A stretch of 64,000 bases of DNA from Celeribacter sp. PS-C1 (GTDB lineage: Bacteria; Pseudomonadota; Alphaproteobacteria; Rhodobacterales; Rhodobacteraceae), in the NCBI RefSeq assembly GCF_019429625.1, contig NZ_JAHXRW010000004.1:186001-250000 (forward strand), in the 5' to 3' direction. Numbering within the stretch: the first letter of the stretch is position 1; every line of letters starts with the position of its first letter. Positions 53,373 to 62,029 of the stretch are shown piece by piece. The notes under the pieces were generated by a model. That model was not told the DNA's origin and did no database searches. It worked only from the letters and a program-made list of their open reading frames with translations. The translations under genes and the position numbers were made by a program.

Positions 53373-54566
53373 TTAACCTCGGATGACGGCTTCTGCCGCC
53401 GCGACCGCCGCTCCAATATCAAGCGGCTTGCCGAGCAGTTCCCCCATCGCGCCACCAAGTGCAGTCAAAGCAAGAACCGTGTAGAGCGGAAATGCCGTCG
53501 GCCCCATATGTCCAACGCGCACCAGCTTGTTGAATGTTTCCGCCCGCCCCGAAGAGATCACCACGCCATATCGTGCCTTCATCAGGTTTCGCAGGACGGT
53601 TTCGTCGATGCCCTCGGGCAATTTGATCGTGGTGCAGGTCGGAGAGGCGATGTCTTCTCTTGCGACCCAAAGCTCGAGCCCCATGGCTTTCACGCCCGCG
53701 CGCATGGCTTTCGCCGTCTTGGCATGACGCGCCCACACATTTTCCGGCCCCTCTTCCAAGTAGCGATCAATTCCTGCTTCGAGGCCGTAAATTTCTGAGA
53801 CGGAGGGGGTAAAGGGGAAGCCCTCGGATGCTTTCCATGCGTCTTTCCAATCCAGAATGGAGAGAATTGAGGCCCGAGGGGCGACAGGATTGGCCTCCAT
53901 TTTGGCCCATGCCCGCTCGGACACTGTCAGAATTGAGAGAGCTGGCGGGCAACCGAGACATTTATTGGGGCCCGTGACCAAAAGATCGATATGACAGGCC
54001 TCAACATCCACCTCGACACCGGCCCAGGCCGAAACGCTGTCGACCACATAGAGCGCCCCATGTTTGCGGACCACCTCGCCGATGTCTTTGATCGGGTTAA
54101 TCGTCCCTGAGGGCGTATCGTGGTGACAGACCGCAACCAAATTGATTTCCGGGTGGTTGGCTAGGAATTCATCAACCACAACCGGATCAACCACATCGTT
54201 ATAGACGACGCGGATCTCGTGGAATTGACCCGCGCGAGGCTTGAGCCATTCCCCATATCCGGCCCCGTAGACACCCGACGCCAGATTGAGCACGGCATCA
54301 TCGGGCGCGACCAGAGAATAGGCCGCCGCTTCGAGGCCCAGCACAGGTTCCCCCTGCAGAACAATTGGGATGTCAGAGGTCCCGAGTGCCGTGGAAAGTT
54401 TGCGCATGACCTTTTCGTAATAGGCCATAAATGACGGATCATAGTCATAAAATACTGGCTTTCCGAGCGCGGAGAGAACTTCTGGATAGCAGTTGACCGG
54501 TCCGGTCGTAAGGGTGAAGAGCGCGGGGGCGTCCGCCGCCGCCATCATATCTTTCATCGTGGTCAT
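53373..54566 (-). CDS. ppat: Pyridoxamine-pyruvate aminotransferase
   Basis: A fold-type I aminotransferase, 397 aa from the ATG at 54566, which follows AGGAAACAGGA. It closely resembles, from memory, the Mesorhizobium loti enzyme (TTGPVNCYPEVL, GEPVLGLEAA, ASGVYG, CHHDTPSGTINPI). Key residues of that enzyme (Lys197, Arg336, Arg345) match Lys202, Arg341 and Arg350 with a constant offset of 5, and Glu68 matches Glu73. The enzyme uses pyridoxamine as substrate with pyruvate, giving pyridoxal and L-alanine, and does not bind PLP as cofactor. It is divergent from the GntR/GMC genes and belongs to vitamin B6 degradation. A serine-glyoxylate aminotransferase label would be the generic alternative. 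Confidence 0.88.
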   Translation of the reverse strand: MTTMKDMMAAADAPALFTLTTGPVNCYPEVLSALGKPVFYDYDPSFMAYYEKVMRKLSTALGTSDIPIVLQGEPVLGLEAAAYSLVAPDDAVLNLASGVYGAGYGEWLKPRAGQFHEIRVVYNDVVDPVVVDEFLANHPEINLVAVCHHDTPSGTINPIKDIGEVVRKHGALYVVDSVSAWAGVEVDVEACHIDLLVTGPNKCLGCPPALSILTVSERAWAKMEANPVAPRASILSILDWKDAWKASEGFPFTPSVSEIYGLEAGIDRYLEEGPENVWARHAKTAKAMRAGVKAMGLELWVAREDIASPTCTTIKLPEGIDETVLRNLMKARYGVVISSGRAETFNKLVRVGHMGPTAFPLYTVLALTALGGAMGELLGKPLDIGAAVAAAEAVIRG

Positions 54567-54629
54567 TCCTGTTTCCTGACGCCTATGGCTGTGCCGGATC
54601 GCACGGAGTCGGCGTGAACCTCCTTCATG

Positions 54630-54688
54630 CAACCACAGCTCCGCGACCACACGCAACCAAAGTTTCACCATTTTCCAGTTTTTGGTTG
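54630..54688. promoter_or_regulatory. CAACC/GGTTG operator sites in the divergent aminotransferase-GntR promoter
   Basis: The 190-bp gap between the divergent aminotransferase and GntR genes carries CAACC at 54630 and 54654 and GGTTG at 54684. The last two form a wider palindrome, GCAACCAAA (54653-54661) and TTTGGTTGC (54681-54689). The same half-sites recur nine times upstream of the hydroxylase operon. This places both transcription units under one regulator, most simply the adjacent GntR protein. Confidence 0.6.
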
Positions 54689-54756
54689 CATGATGCCGCT
54701 ATTTCACTCAAATTCAGGGAAACACGTTTAAAGGTTTATTGGAGGGTAAGGGCAGA

Positions 54757-55464
54757 ATGAACGACAAGGCGACATCAGATCAGAGTGTAAAGCGCACAGA
54801 CCGGGAGGAAGATCTGGTCGAACACCTTCGTGGTCTTCTCAAGGCCTCGGAAGACCTGCCCCCCGAGCGCATCCTTGCAGAGACGCTCAAAGTGTCCCGT
54901 CACAGCCTGCGCAAGGCGCTCAAGGTGCTGCGCGACAATGGTGAATTAACGCCCGCGAAAAGCGGTCGCCGCGCCCATTCCGAGACCAGCAGCCCAGCCC
55001 CCAGCAGTGCGAAACTGGTGCAATCCACCAATCCGCTGGAAGTCATGGAAATGCGCCTGATGATCGAACCCGCACTGGCGCGATTGGCTGCGCTGCGCGC
55101 CTCTCCCGACGAAATCGCTCATATTTTGCAAACCGCGCATTCCCCCGCCGACCTGAGCCCGGCTCAGGCGGACCAGGACTTCCACCGCGCGGTTGCGGCA
55201 GGGTCACGCAACAGCCTCGCGTCCGAACTTCATATCCTTTTGCACAGGGTCCAAAACGATGCCCGCCTGCGATTTACGGATGCGGACAGCGATGAACACA
55301 CGACGGTTGAGCGCGTGAAAGCGCGCGACCTCGAACATCAAAGAATTGCGGCGGCGATTGCCTCCCGCGACCCGCTGACGGCGGAACGTGCCATGTTCGA
55401 TCACCTCGAGCGCACACAGAGAAAACTTATGGGATTGGGAATGAGGCCGGGCGATGCCGCATAA
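54757..55464 (+). CDS. GntR-family transcriptional regulator (FadR/FCD type) of the pyridine/B6 locus
   Basis: A 235-aa regulator. The winged helix is at about 15-75 (EDLVEHLRGLLKASEDLP, then LAETLKVSRHSLRKALKVLRDNGE), and the FCD effector domain at about 90-225 (LEVMEMRLMIEPALARLAALRA, DQDFHRAVAAGSRN). It lacks the aminotransferase domain of PdxR/MocR-type B6 regulators. The ATG at 54757 follows GGAGGGTAAGGG. It overlaps the GMC oxidoreductase gene by 11 bp. The CAACC/GGTTG sites on both sides of the locus are its likely targets. Confidence 0.9.
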   Translation: MNDKATSDQSVKRTDREEDLVEHLRGLLKASEDLPPERILAETLKVSRHSLRKALKVLRDNGELTPAKSGRRAHSETSSPAPSSAKLVQSTNPLEVMEMRLMIEPALARLAALRASPDEIAHILQTAHSPADLSPAQADQDFHRAVAAGSRNSLASELHILLHRVQNDARLRFTDADSDEHTTVERVKARDLEHQRIAAAIASRDPLTAERAMFDHLERTQRKLMGLGMRPGDAA

Positions 55465-57034
55465 CACTGACGAACTGACGAGCGACCTTCTTATTTTGGG
55501 AGGTGGCTCGGCAGGCTGCATTCTGGCCAACCGCCTCAGCGCCGATCCGAAAGTCAAAGTGACCCTGCTTGAAGCGGGCGGATGGGCGAAAGATCCCGAC
55601 ATCGCGAAACCGGATATGTGGCCTTTTATTCAAGGCCGCGCGTTCGACTGGGATTTCGAAACCACACCACAAGCTGGCACAGCCGACCGGGTCCATCGTT
55701 GGGCGCGCGGCCGAGTCCTCGGCGGATCGAGCAACCTCCATGCTATGTTCCATGTGCGCGGCCACCGCGAGGATTTCGCCCGCTGGGCTGAGGTGTCGGG
55801 GGACGACCGCTGGAGCTACGACGGTCTTTTGCCGGCATTCAAGGCCACCGAGAACTGGAACATTCCCGAAGATGCTCTTCATGCCAGCGACGGTCCGATG
55901 CCGATTATGCTACCGGACGAAACGCAGAGCCATCCTCTGGTGAAGGACTATATCAAGGGATGGGTCGCGCTTGGCATGCCGCGCCTGCGCGATCACTGCG
56001 GCGAGCACCTGATCGGCACCGCCCCCAACGCGCTGATGATCCGCGACGGCAAACGCGTCACGACAGCAGATGCATGGCTGACACCGGAGGTCCTCGCGCG
56101 TCCGAATCTGACGATCATCGAGAATGCCCCCGTGCAGCGATTGATCCTCGACGGCACCAAGGTTATCGCCGTCGAAGTCGCCTCAACCAATGGCCCGATC
56201 CGTTACGAGGCCGATGAGATCATCCTGAGCCTCGGAGCGATCGGAAGCCCGACCACCTTGATGCGCTCCGGCATTGGTGATCCCGCGCGCCTTGCCGCAG
56301 CGGGCGTGGACTGTGTGATCGAACGGCCGGAGATCGGCAAGAACCTGCACGACCATTTGTTGGCCGCAGGCAATATCTACCGTGCGAAACGCGAGATTGT
56401 GCCCTCGAAACTGCAAATCTCGGAGTCCTTGAGCTATCAGGCCGAAGACCCCACCCGGACCGAAGGCCGCCCTGACATCGTAGTCGGCTGCGTCGCGGCC
56501 CCCAGTGCTTCGGAAATGTTCGACAACGCACCCGCTCCCGGCGAAGGTTTCACGCTGCTCTTTGGCGTCACCAATCCGACCAGCCGGGGCGAGTTGACGA
56601 TCACCGGACCGAACCTCTCCGATCCTGTAAAGATCGACCCGAATTACCTCGCCACGGAACACGACCGACATATGTTCCGCGTCGCGCTCAAACGGGCACG
56701 CAGCATCGGCCAGAGCGACGCGCTTGCGCCGTGGATCGCGGAGGAGATTCAGCCCAGCCCCGAGGATTTGGTCGACGATGATGCCATGGATGCCTTCATC
56801 GCGAAGGCCGCGATCACACATCACCACCCGGTCGCGACCTGCCGGATGGGCGCGGATGACGATGCCATCGTCGATGCGGATCTGAAAATGCGCGGGCTCG
56901 ACAATCTCTGGATCGTTGACTCATCCATCATTCCGGAAATCACCGCAGGCCCCATCCATGCCGCCGTGATGGCCATCGCCGAGAGCTTTGCCGCGTCACG
57001 AATGGGGAACGCGCCGCGTGCAGCATTGGGTTAA
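55454..57034 (+). CDS. GMC flavoprotein oxidoreductase, pyridoxine 4-oxidase-like
   Basis: A 526-aa GMC oxidoreductase. The FAD motif LILGGGSAGCILANRLS starts at residue 13, and the second signature GRVLGGSSNLHAM follows near 90. In most family members the second catalytic residue near the C-terminus is His or Asn. Here it is Pro500 (TAGPIHAA), with His456 and His458 in THHHPVATCRMG. As I remember, Mesorhizobium loti pyridoxine 4-oxidase has His460, His462 and Pro504, a constant offset of 4. It would oxidise pyridoxine to pyridoxal with O2, next to the aminotransferase that makes pyridoxal from pyridoxamine. A choline dehydrogenase label would be the generic reading. Confidence 0.85.
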   Translation: MPHNTDELTSDLLILGGGSAGCILANRLSADPKVKVTLLEAGGWAKDPDIAKPDMWPFIQGRAFDWDFETTPQAGTADRVHRWARGRVLGGSSNLHAMFHVRGHREDFARWAEVSGDDRWSYDGLLPAFKATENWNIPEDALHASDGPMPIMLPDETQSHPLVKDYIKGWVALGMPRLRDHCGEHLIGTAPNALMIRDGKRVTTADAWLTPEVLARPNLTIIENAPVQRLILDGTKVIAVEVASTNGPIRYEADEIILSLGAIGSPTTLMRSGIGDPARLAAAGVDCVIERPEIGKNLHDHLLAAGNIYRAKREIVPSKLQISESLSYQAEDPTRTEGRPDIVVGCVAAPSASEMFDNAPAPGEGFTLLFGVTNPTSRGELTITGPNLSDPVKIDPNYLATEHDRHMFRVALKRARSIGQSDALAPWIAEEIQPSPEDLVDDDAMDAFIAKAAITHHHPVATCRMGADDDAIVDADLKMRGLDNLWIVDSSIIPEITAGPIHAAVMAIAESFAASRMGNAPRAALG

Positions 57035-57040
57035 ACTCTT

Positions 57041-57078
57041 TGCCACCAAACTGCGCTCATAAGTGCGGTTTGGTGGCA
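57041..57078. terminator. Long hairpin terminator between convergent GMC and nadC genes
   Basis: TGCCACCAAAC and its exact complement form an 11-bp stem, extended by about five more pairs (two G-T wobbles) to a 6-base loop. It lies 6 bp past the GMC stop and 20 bp before the end of nadC. The flanking T-run is short, so it may work mainly as a transcript barrier for both sides. Confidence 0.75.
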
Positions 57079-57098
57079 GGAGAAACACGTGACGGCCC

Positions 57099-57953
57099 TC
57101 ACGCCGGCACGAAATCCAGCCCGATGTCCAGCACTGGCGCACTATGGGTGATCCAACCCAGAGAGATCAAATCCACGCCAGAAGCCGCCACCGAAGCCGC
57201 CGTCTTCGGCGTGATCCCGCCCGAGGCTTCGGTGATCGCGCGCCCGTCAACCATGGCCACCGCCTCGCGCAACATCTCCGAAGACATGTTATCCAGCAAC
57301 ACGGCGTCCGCCCCGATCTCAAGCACCTGGGCCAACTGATCCAGCGTGTCCACCTCGATCTCGATCTTCACCAGATGCCCCGCCACAGCCCGCACGCCTT
57401 CAAGCGCCGGACGGATACCACCGGCCAGCGCGATATGGTTGTCCTTGATCAGAACCGCGTCGGCGAGAGAGTAGCGGTGGTTCATCCCACCGCCCGCGCG
57501 CACCGCATATTTCTCCAAGGCCCGCAGCCCCGGCGTGGTCTTGCGGGTGCAGGTGATCGCCGCTTTCGTGCCCGCGACCGCCCGCACCAGCTCCGCCGTG
57601 ACAGAAGCGATGCCGGACAGATGCCCCATGAAATTAAGCGCCGTGCGTTCGGCAGTCAGCAAGCTGCGGGACGGACCTTCGAAGGTGGCGACATGAGTGC
57701 CGGGCGACACCATCTCGCCATCTTCGACAAGGCGGGTGAACTTGATCTTGGGATCGACGAGGTGACAGGCAATCTCGGCACAATCAAGGCCGGCAATGAC
57801 GCCTTCCGTGCGGGACACGGCAGTCACAACCGAGCGATGCCCGGCGGGGATTGCACCCATAGACGTGATGTCCCCGGCAAGGCCGAGATCCTCTTCAAGC
57901 GCACGGCGCACAACGGGTTCGATCATCAGGTGAGGCAGAGGAGAAAGGGTCAC
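57099..57953 (-). CDS. nadC: Nicotinate-nucleotide pyrophosphorylase (quinolinate phosphoribosyltransferase)
   Basis: The last enzyme of de novo NAD synthesis, 284 aa. It converts quinolinate and PRPP to nicotinate mononucleotide and CO2. Family sequences are clear: ERTALNFMGHLSGIAS (142-157), TCTRKTTPGLRALEKYAVRAGGG (174-196) and HRYSLADAVLIKDNH. The C-terminal barrel holds ADAVLLDNMS and ASGGI. It overlaps nadB by 4 bp, the third gene of nadABC. Confidence 0.95.
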   Translation of the reverse strand: MTLSPLPHLMIEPVVRRALEEDLGLAGDITSMGAIPAGHRSVVTAVSRTEGVIAGLDCAEIACHLVDPKIKFTRLVEDGEMVSPGTHVATFEGPSRSLLTAERTALNFMGHLSGIASVTAELVRAVAGTKAAITCTRKTTPGLRALEKYAVRAGGGMNHRYSLADAVLIKDNHIALAGGIRPALEGVRAVAGHLVKIEIEVDTLDQLAQVLEIGADAVLLDNMSSEMLREAVAMVDGRAITEASGGITPKTAASVAASGVDLISLGWITHSAPVLDIGLDFVPA

Positions 57954-59512
57954 GTCATATACTCCGAAACGAGGTGGGGCTTGGCCGGAACCAGATCAGC
58001 GGTCGCAGCCAGAATGTCATCAAGGGTCATCCGGTGGCGGATGGCATTGCTCAGAAGGTTCGGGAAATCGCGCCGCGCATGTCCGCCCCGCGTTTCAAGA
58101 CGCAGCGCGGCAAATCCCGCAATGGCGAGCGCAACGAGGGCGGGATCAGACGCCGGGCCGTCGCCCAAGGCGAGCGGACGCAAACGGCGGATCGCCTCTT
58201 CAAGCCCCGCCTTGTCACGGATCAGCCCGAGATGACGCGAGACGATGGGTCGAACGGCGTCCACATCGGAGCGTGGCAATGGTCGAGGAAGAGTTGTGCG
58301 AATAGACACTTTTGTTGAGTGTACCGGAGTTTCGTCCAAGGCCTTCGCCGCACGGCGCGCCATGACCACCGCCTCCAAGAGAGAGTTGCTGGCGAGCCGG
58401 TTGGCGCCGTGCAACCCCGTCGCGGCGCATTCTCCAACCGCCCAGAGGCCCGCAAGACTTGTGCGCCCAAAGGCGTCCGTGGCCACGCCACCCATGTGGT
58501 AATGCGCTGCCGGGCGGACCGGGATCGGGTCTCGCGCGGGATCAATCCCCGCCTCACGGCACAGTCGGTCGATGGTGGGAAAGGCTGTGGCAAATCGCGG
58601 ACCGAGCACGCGGGACGCATCGAGATAAACACGTTGCCCATGCTCGATCTGGGCATGGATCGCACGGGCCACCACGTCACGCGGGGCCAACTCCGCCCCT
58701 TCGGTGTCCAGCATAAACCGCTCTCCTGCCCCATTGAGCAGCCACGCCCCCTCACCCCGGACCGCTTCGCTGACGAGGGGCAGCGGCGTGCGCGGGACAT
58801 CGAGCGCGGTGGGATGGAACTGCACAAATTCCATATCGGCGAGAAGCGCGCCTGCGCGGGCGGCCATCATGACGCCCTGCCCGACATTGCCGGAGGGGTT
58901 TGTCGTGGCATCGAAGAGACCGCCAAGACCGCCGGTCGCCAGCACCACCTGCGTCGTAGGCAGAATGCCCGCATCTGTTTCCGTCTGAAGCAAAAGCCCG
59001 GTGACACGACCTTCCTCGGTGAGCACGCGGCGCGCCTCCACCCCGGTCAACAGCGTGATCGAAGGCGTCCGGCGCACGGCTTCGGCCAAGGCCAATGTGA
59101 TCGCGGCACCCGATCCGTCGCCACCTGCGTGAAGGATGCGGCGTCGACCGTGGGCCGCCTCGAGACCGAGGGAAAAGGTCCCATCGGGCTTGCGGTCGAA
59201 CCGCACACCATAGTGTTCGAGAGTCGCGATTGCATCGCGCGCGTCTGAGAGAATCCCACGCGCCACGTCCTGATCGCAAAGCCCCGCTCCGGCCGCGAGC
59301 GTATCGGCAAGATGCAGGTCGGGATCGTCATCGGGCCCAAGGCTTGCGGCAATGCCACCCTGCGCCCAAAGACTTGAGCTTTCGCGGCCAAGTTCGGCGC
59401 GGGTGACCAGCACCACGGGCCGAGGCGCCAGTTCGAGCGCGGTGATCAGACCGGCAATGCCGCTCCCGACAACGGCGATCTGACCCGCCAGAGGATCAAG
59501 GGACTGCATCAC
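57950..59512 (-). CDS. nadB: L-aspartate oxidase
   Basis: The FAD enzyme that oxidises L-aspartate to iminoaspartate for NadA, 520 aa. The dinucleotide motif [15 protein letters not shown] is at 14-28, the family block [19 protein letters not shown] at about 46-64, and the catalytic region with HFHPTALD-like ([11 protein letters not shown]) and HYHMGGV follows. The C-terminal helical domain closes the chain. Typical bacterial NadB is 510-540 aa. It overlaps nadA by 4 bp and nadC by 4 bp. Confidence 0.95.
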   Translation of the reverse strand: MMQSLDPLAGQIAVVGSGIAGLITALELAPRPVVLVTRAELGRESSSLWAQGGIAASLGPDDDPDLHLADTLAAGAGLCDQDVARGILSDARDAIATLEHYGVRFDRKPDGTFSLGLEAAHGRRRILHAGGDGSGAAITLALAEAVRRTPSITLLTGVEARRVLTEEGRVTGLLLQTETDAGILPTTQVVLATGGLGGLFDATTNPSGNVGQGVMMAARAGALLADMEFVQFHPTALDVPRTPLPLVSEAVRGEGAWLLNGAGERFMLDTEGAELAPRDVVARAIHAQIEHGQRVYLDASRVLGPRFATAFPTIDRLCREAGIDPARDPIPVRPAAHYHMGGVATDAFGRTSLAGLWAVGECAATGLHGANRLASNSLLEAVVMARRAAKALDETPVHSTKVSIRTTLPRPLPRSDVDAVRPIVSRHLGLIRDKAGLEEAIRRLRPLALGDGPASDPALVALAIAGFAALRLETRGGHARRDFPNLLSNAIRHRMTLDDILAATADLVPAKPHLVSEYMT

Positions 59513-60477
59513 ACTGCGAGCATACGTTCGACGGCGCGGCGCGCATCATCGGCGATGGCCGGGTCGATAGTCACTTCATGCAGTCCGGTCTCAAGCGTCT
59601 CGCGGATGTTGCGCAGGCTGATCCGTTTCATATGCGGACAGAGGTTACAGGGCCGCACGAACTCCACATCCGGGTGGTTCACCGCCACATTGTCGCTCAT
59701 CGAGCACTCGGTCAAAAGCAGCACGCGCGCTGGCTTCTCATCCCCGACATAATTCGACATCACTGCCGTCGAGCCAGAAAAATCCGCTTCTGCAACGACT
59801 TCGGGCGGGCATTCGGGATGCGCGAGGATCGTCACGCCGGGATAGGCCTCGCGCATGCTGCGCACATCTTGCGGGGTGAACAGTTCATGGACTTCGCAGT
59901 GGCCTTTCCACGCGATCAGTTCGACATCCGTGTCCCGCGCAACGTTTTGCGCCAGATATTCGTCAGGCAGCATCAAGACCTTCGGCACACCGAGGGATTC
60001 GACGACCTGCTTGGCGTTGCCGGAGGTGCAGCAAATATCGGAGGCGGCTTTGACTGCGGCGGAGGTGTTCACATATGTCACCACCGGCACATCCGGATGC
60101 GCAGCCCGCAAAAGCGCGATGTCTTCCGGCGTGATCGAATCCGCCAGCGAGCATCCAGCGCGCATGTCCGGGATCAGAACGGTCTTTTCCGGGTTCAGCA
60201 GCTTGGCCGTTTCCGCCATGAAATGCACGCCTGCCAGCACGATGACATCGGCCTCGACGTCCACGGCTTTACGAGCAAGCGCCAGACTGTCGCCCACGAT
60301 GTCCGCCACCCCGTGAAAGATTTCGGGGGTCTGGTAATTATGCGCGAGGATGACCGCGTTTTTCTCTTTTTTCAGTTCGAGAATGGCCGCGATGTCATCC
60401 TCAAACAGCATCCAGTCCGGGTGCGGAATGATCTTGGAAACGCGGTCGTAAAGCTCAGGCAAGCGCATGGTCGTCAT
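59509..60477 (-). CDS. nadA: Quinolinate synthase
   Basis: Condenses iminoaspartate with dihydroxyacetone phosphate to quinolinate using a [4Fe-4S] cluster. 322 aa from the ATG at 60477, which has AAGGAGG just upstream; a longer frame begins at 60531 but lacks support. Cluster cysteines can be placed at Cys109 (RAGCSLAD), Cys194 (GHCEVHE) and Cys277 or Cys280 (PCNLCPHMK). The [21 protein letters not shown] block and [11 protein letters not shown] are typical. First gene of nadABC, downstream of the NrtR/NadQ-like regulator and an operator palindrome. Confidence 0.95.
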   Translation of the reverse strand: MTTMRLPELYDRVSKIIPHPDWMLFEDDIAAILELKKEKNAVILAHNYQTPEIFHGVADIVGDSLALARKAVDVEADVIVLAGVHFMAETAKLLNPEKTVLIPDMRAGCSLADSITPEDIALLRAAHPDVPVVTYVNTSAAVKAASDICCTSGNAKQVVESLGVPKVLMLPDEYLAQNVARDTDVELIAWKGHCEVHELFTPQDVRSMREAYPGVTILAHPECPPEVVAEADFSGSTAVMSNYVGDEKPARVLLLTECSMSDNVAVNHPDVEFVRPCNLCPHMKRISLRNIRETLETGLHEVTIDPAIADDARRAVERMLAV

Positions 60478-60489
60478 AGGGTCCTCCTT

Positions 60490-60546
60490 GTACTCGATTT
60501 GAGTACATCCGAGGCATGACTTATTCTCCATCTGAGTTTATGTCAA
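60490..60546 (-). promoter_or_regulatory. nadA promoter with candidate NAD-regulator operator
   Basis: On the minus strand a perfect -35 TTGACA (60541-60546) is followed after 17 bp by a moderate -10, TAAGTC (60518-60523). Just downstream lies a perfect palindrome, GTACTC-N5-GAGTAC (60490-60506), ending at the AAGGAGG ribosome site of nadA. The position suits a repressor operator. The regulator gene upstream is the natural candidate. Confidence 0.65.
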
Positions 60547-60557
60547 GACCATGACAG

Positions 60558-61442
60558 TCAGTGCCGTGAATATGGAAGGCGCGCGCCCGAAAGGCTGCTC
60601 GCTTCGACGACGGCGGGCCGGTAGCGGAACAGCTTGGCAGGCCGCCCGCCCGTCTCACTCGACATCTCGCCGGTTTCCTCGATCAGGTTCTGCTGATCGA
60701 CCTGCCGACGGAAGTTCGATTTATGCAGTCTCACCCCCGCCAAGGCCTCGGTCATCCGCTGAAGATCCAAGAGCGTAAAGCTATCGGGCATCAACTCGAA
60801 GACCACCGGATAGTATTTGATCTTGGCCCTGAGCCGCGTGATCCCGGTGGCCAGAATACGCCGATGATCGCTCGCCATTTGACGGCCAAACCCCGCCTCC
60901 TTCTCAAGCTCGGCCTCATAGATCAGCTCATAGCGCTGCAAGACCAGATCTTCGTTCCAGAGCTGACCATTGAGCCCGAAAAGAAAGTCGACCCTCTGCC
61001 TACGGACCTCGTGATCGCCAGCCCAGTCCAAAAGCCGCTCAGAGAGACCCGTCAACAGATCAGGACGGCCGTCCCGGTGGTCTTCCCAAGGGAAATATTC
61101 ATACCAGCTGCGCCACTCCGGGCGCCCTGCCCCAAGCGTCACCTGTTCGCGCACAAGACCCAGATAGCCAATCGAAATATGTCGCGTTTGCGCGGCACCG
61201 GTCCCAGCATCAAGCGCCCTGTCACGATCCGCAAAGGTATAGAGTTGCTCCAGATATCCGACGGGGTGCCCGGTCTGGCTTTCCACCCAGGCGCGCAGAC
61301 CACTTTGCAGCGTGCGATGGCTGGTCTCAAATGGCCCGGACGGCAAGGCCTCACCGGCATCAATCGTCATGACACGCGGTTCATTATCCGTCACGGCGAC
61401 GAGAACAGCGATCAGTTCGGCGTATGCGAGGCTCTCGGACAC
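60558..61442 (-). CDS. NrtR/NadQ-like Nudix-related transcriptional regulator of NAD synthesis
   Basis: A 294-aa protein with an N-terminal Nudix-like domain (about 8-160; GYLEQLYTFADRDRA, SIGYLGLVRE) and a C-terminal winged helix (about 210-285; FTLLDLQRMTEALAGVRLHKSNFRRQV). The Nudix box needed for hydrolysis is not evident, as expected for a member that senses rather than cuts nucleotides. It lies directly upstream of nadABC on the same strand, with an operator-like palindrome between them. Rodionov and colleagues described such Nudix-related NAD regulators; NrtR versus NadQ (COG4111 type) cannot be settled here. Confidence 0.85.
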   Translation of the reverse strand: MSESLAYAELIAVLVAVTDNEPRVMTIDAGEALPSGPFETSHRTLQSGLRAWVESQTGHPVGYLEQLYTFADRDRALDAGTGAAQTRHISIGYLGLVREQVTLGAGRPEWRSWYEYFPWEDHRDGRPDLLTGLSERLLDWAGDHEVRRQRVDFLFGLNGQLWNEDLVLQRYELIYEAELEKEAGFGRQMASDHRRILATGITRLRAKIKYYPVVFELMPDSFTLLDLQRMTEALAGVRLHKSNFRRQVDQQNLIEETGEMSSETGGRPAKLFRYRPAVVEASSLSGARLPYSRH

Positions 61443-62029
61443 GAATATTTTCCTACGTCAATGAATGTCTTGTGTCTTTGCGGGACTGTCGGACTTTCAT
61501 TTACCGCGTCATGTCTGGTTCCGATAGCTCTAAGACGCGGAAATTGACCTTTTAGTCTATTCTTGCGGCGCACCTGCTTCGGTTCTCGGTAAAAGGGAGT
61601 TGCTAGAGAAGTTACTCTTCCCCAAGGTTTGGCGGGGGGGGTCCTCTCTGCCGCGCAGGGTCCGCCGCAAGCGGTGACAGCGGCATCACAGTTTCGTCTG
61701 ATGCTTGATCTTTAAATGAAGCAATTATGAGTTGGACAGTTTGGAAATGGAAGCGTGTCCGACGGAGAATTGCTTCAAACTTCGCATGTAGCGAAAAAGA
61801 AGCATCTGAGCACCGGACCACATCTGTTCCAACAAGATTGAACGGTTTTATTGCTCACATCTACACGCAGCTTGTGCATAAGATCCTCGACATTTCGAAG
61901 CGAAAGCCGGAACAGCACTTAGAGCAAAAGGCTAGGCGAATGATCTCGGGGCGCGTTTGGTTATGGCAGAAGGCAAAGAAACTGGCTGACCTGCTCAATC
62001 GAATGCCTCTATCTCCGCCGCCCTTGCCA
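61443..62029. other. Gene-free stretch of about 590 bp, possibly degenerate sequence
   Basis: No supported gene is present. Two weak frames exist (minus 61612-61821, and a plus frame from 61727 that runs into the antisense of the regulator gene). Neither has a ribosome site or recognisable motifs. Base composition is uneven, with a run of nine G near 61633, and lower GC than the neighbours to about 62000. It may be the remains of a decayed gene or mobile element, but there are no terminal repeats that I can see. Confidence 0.4.
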
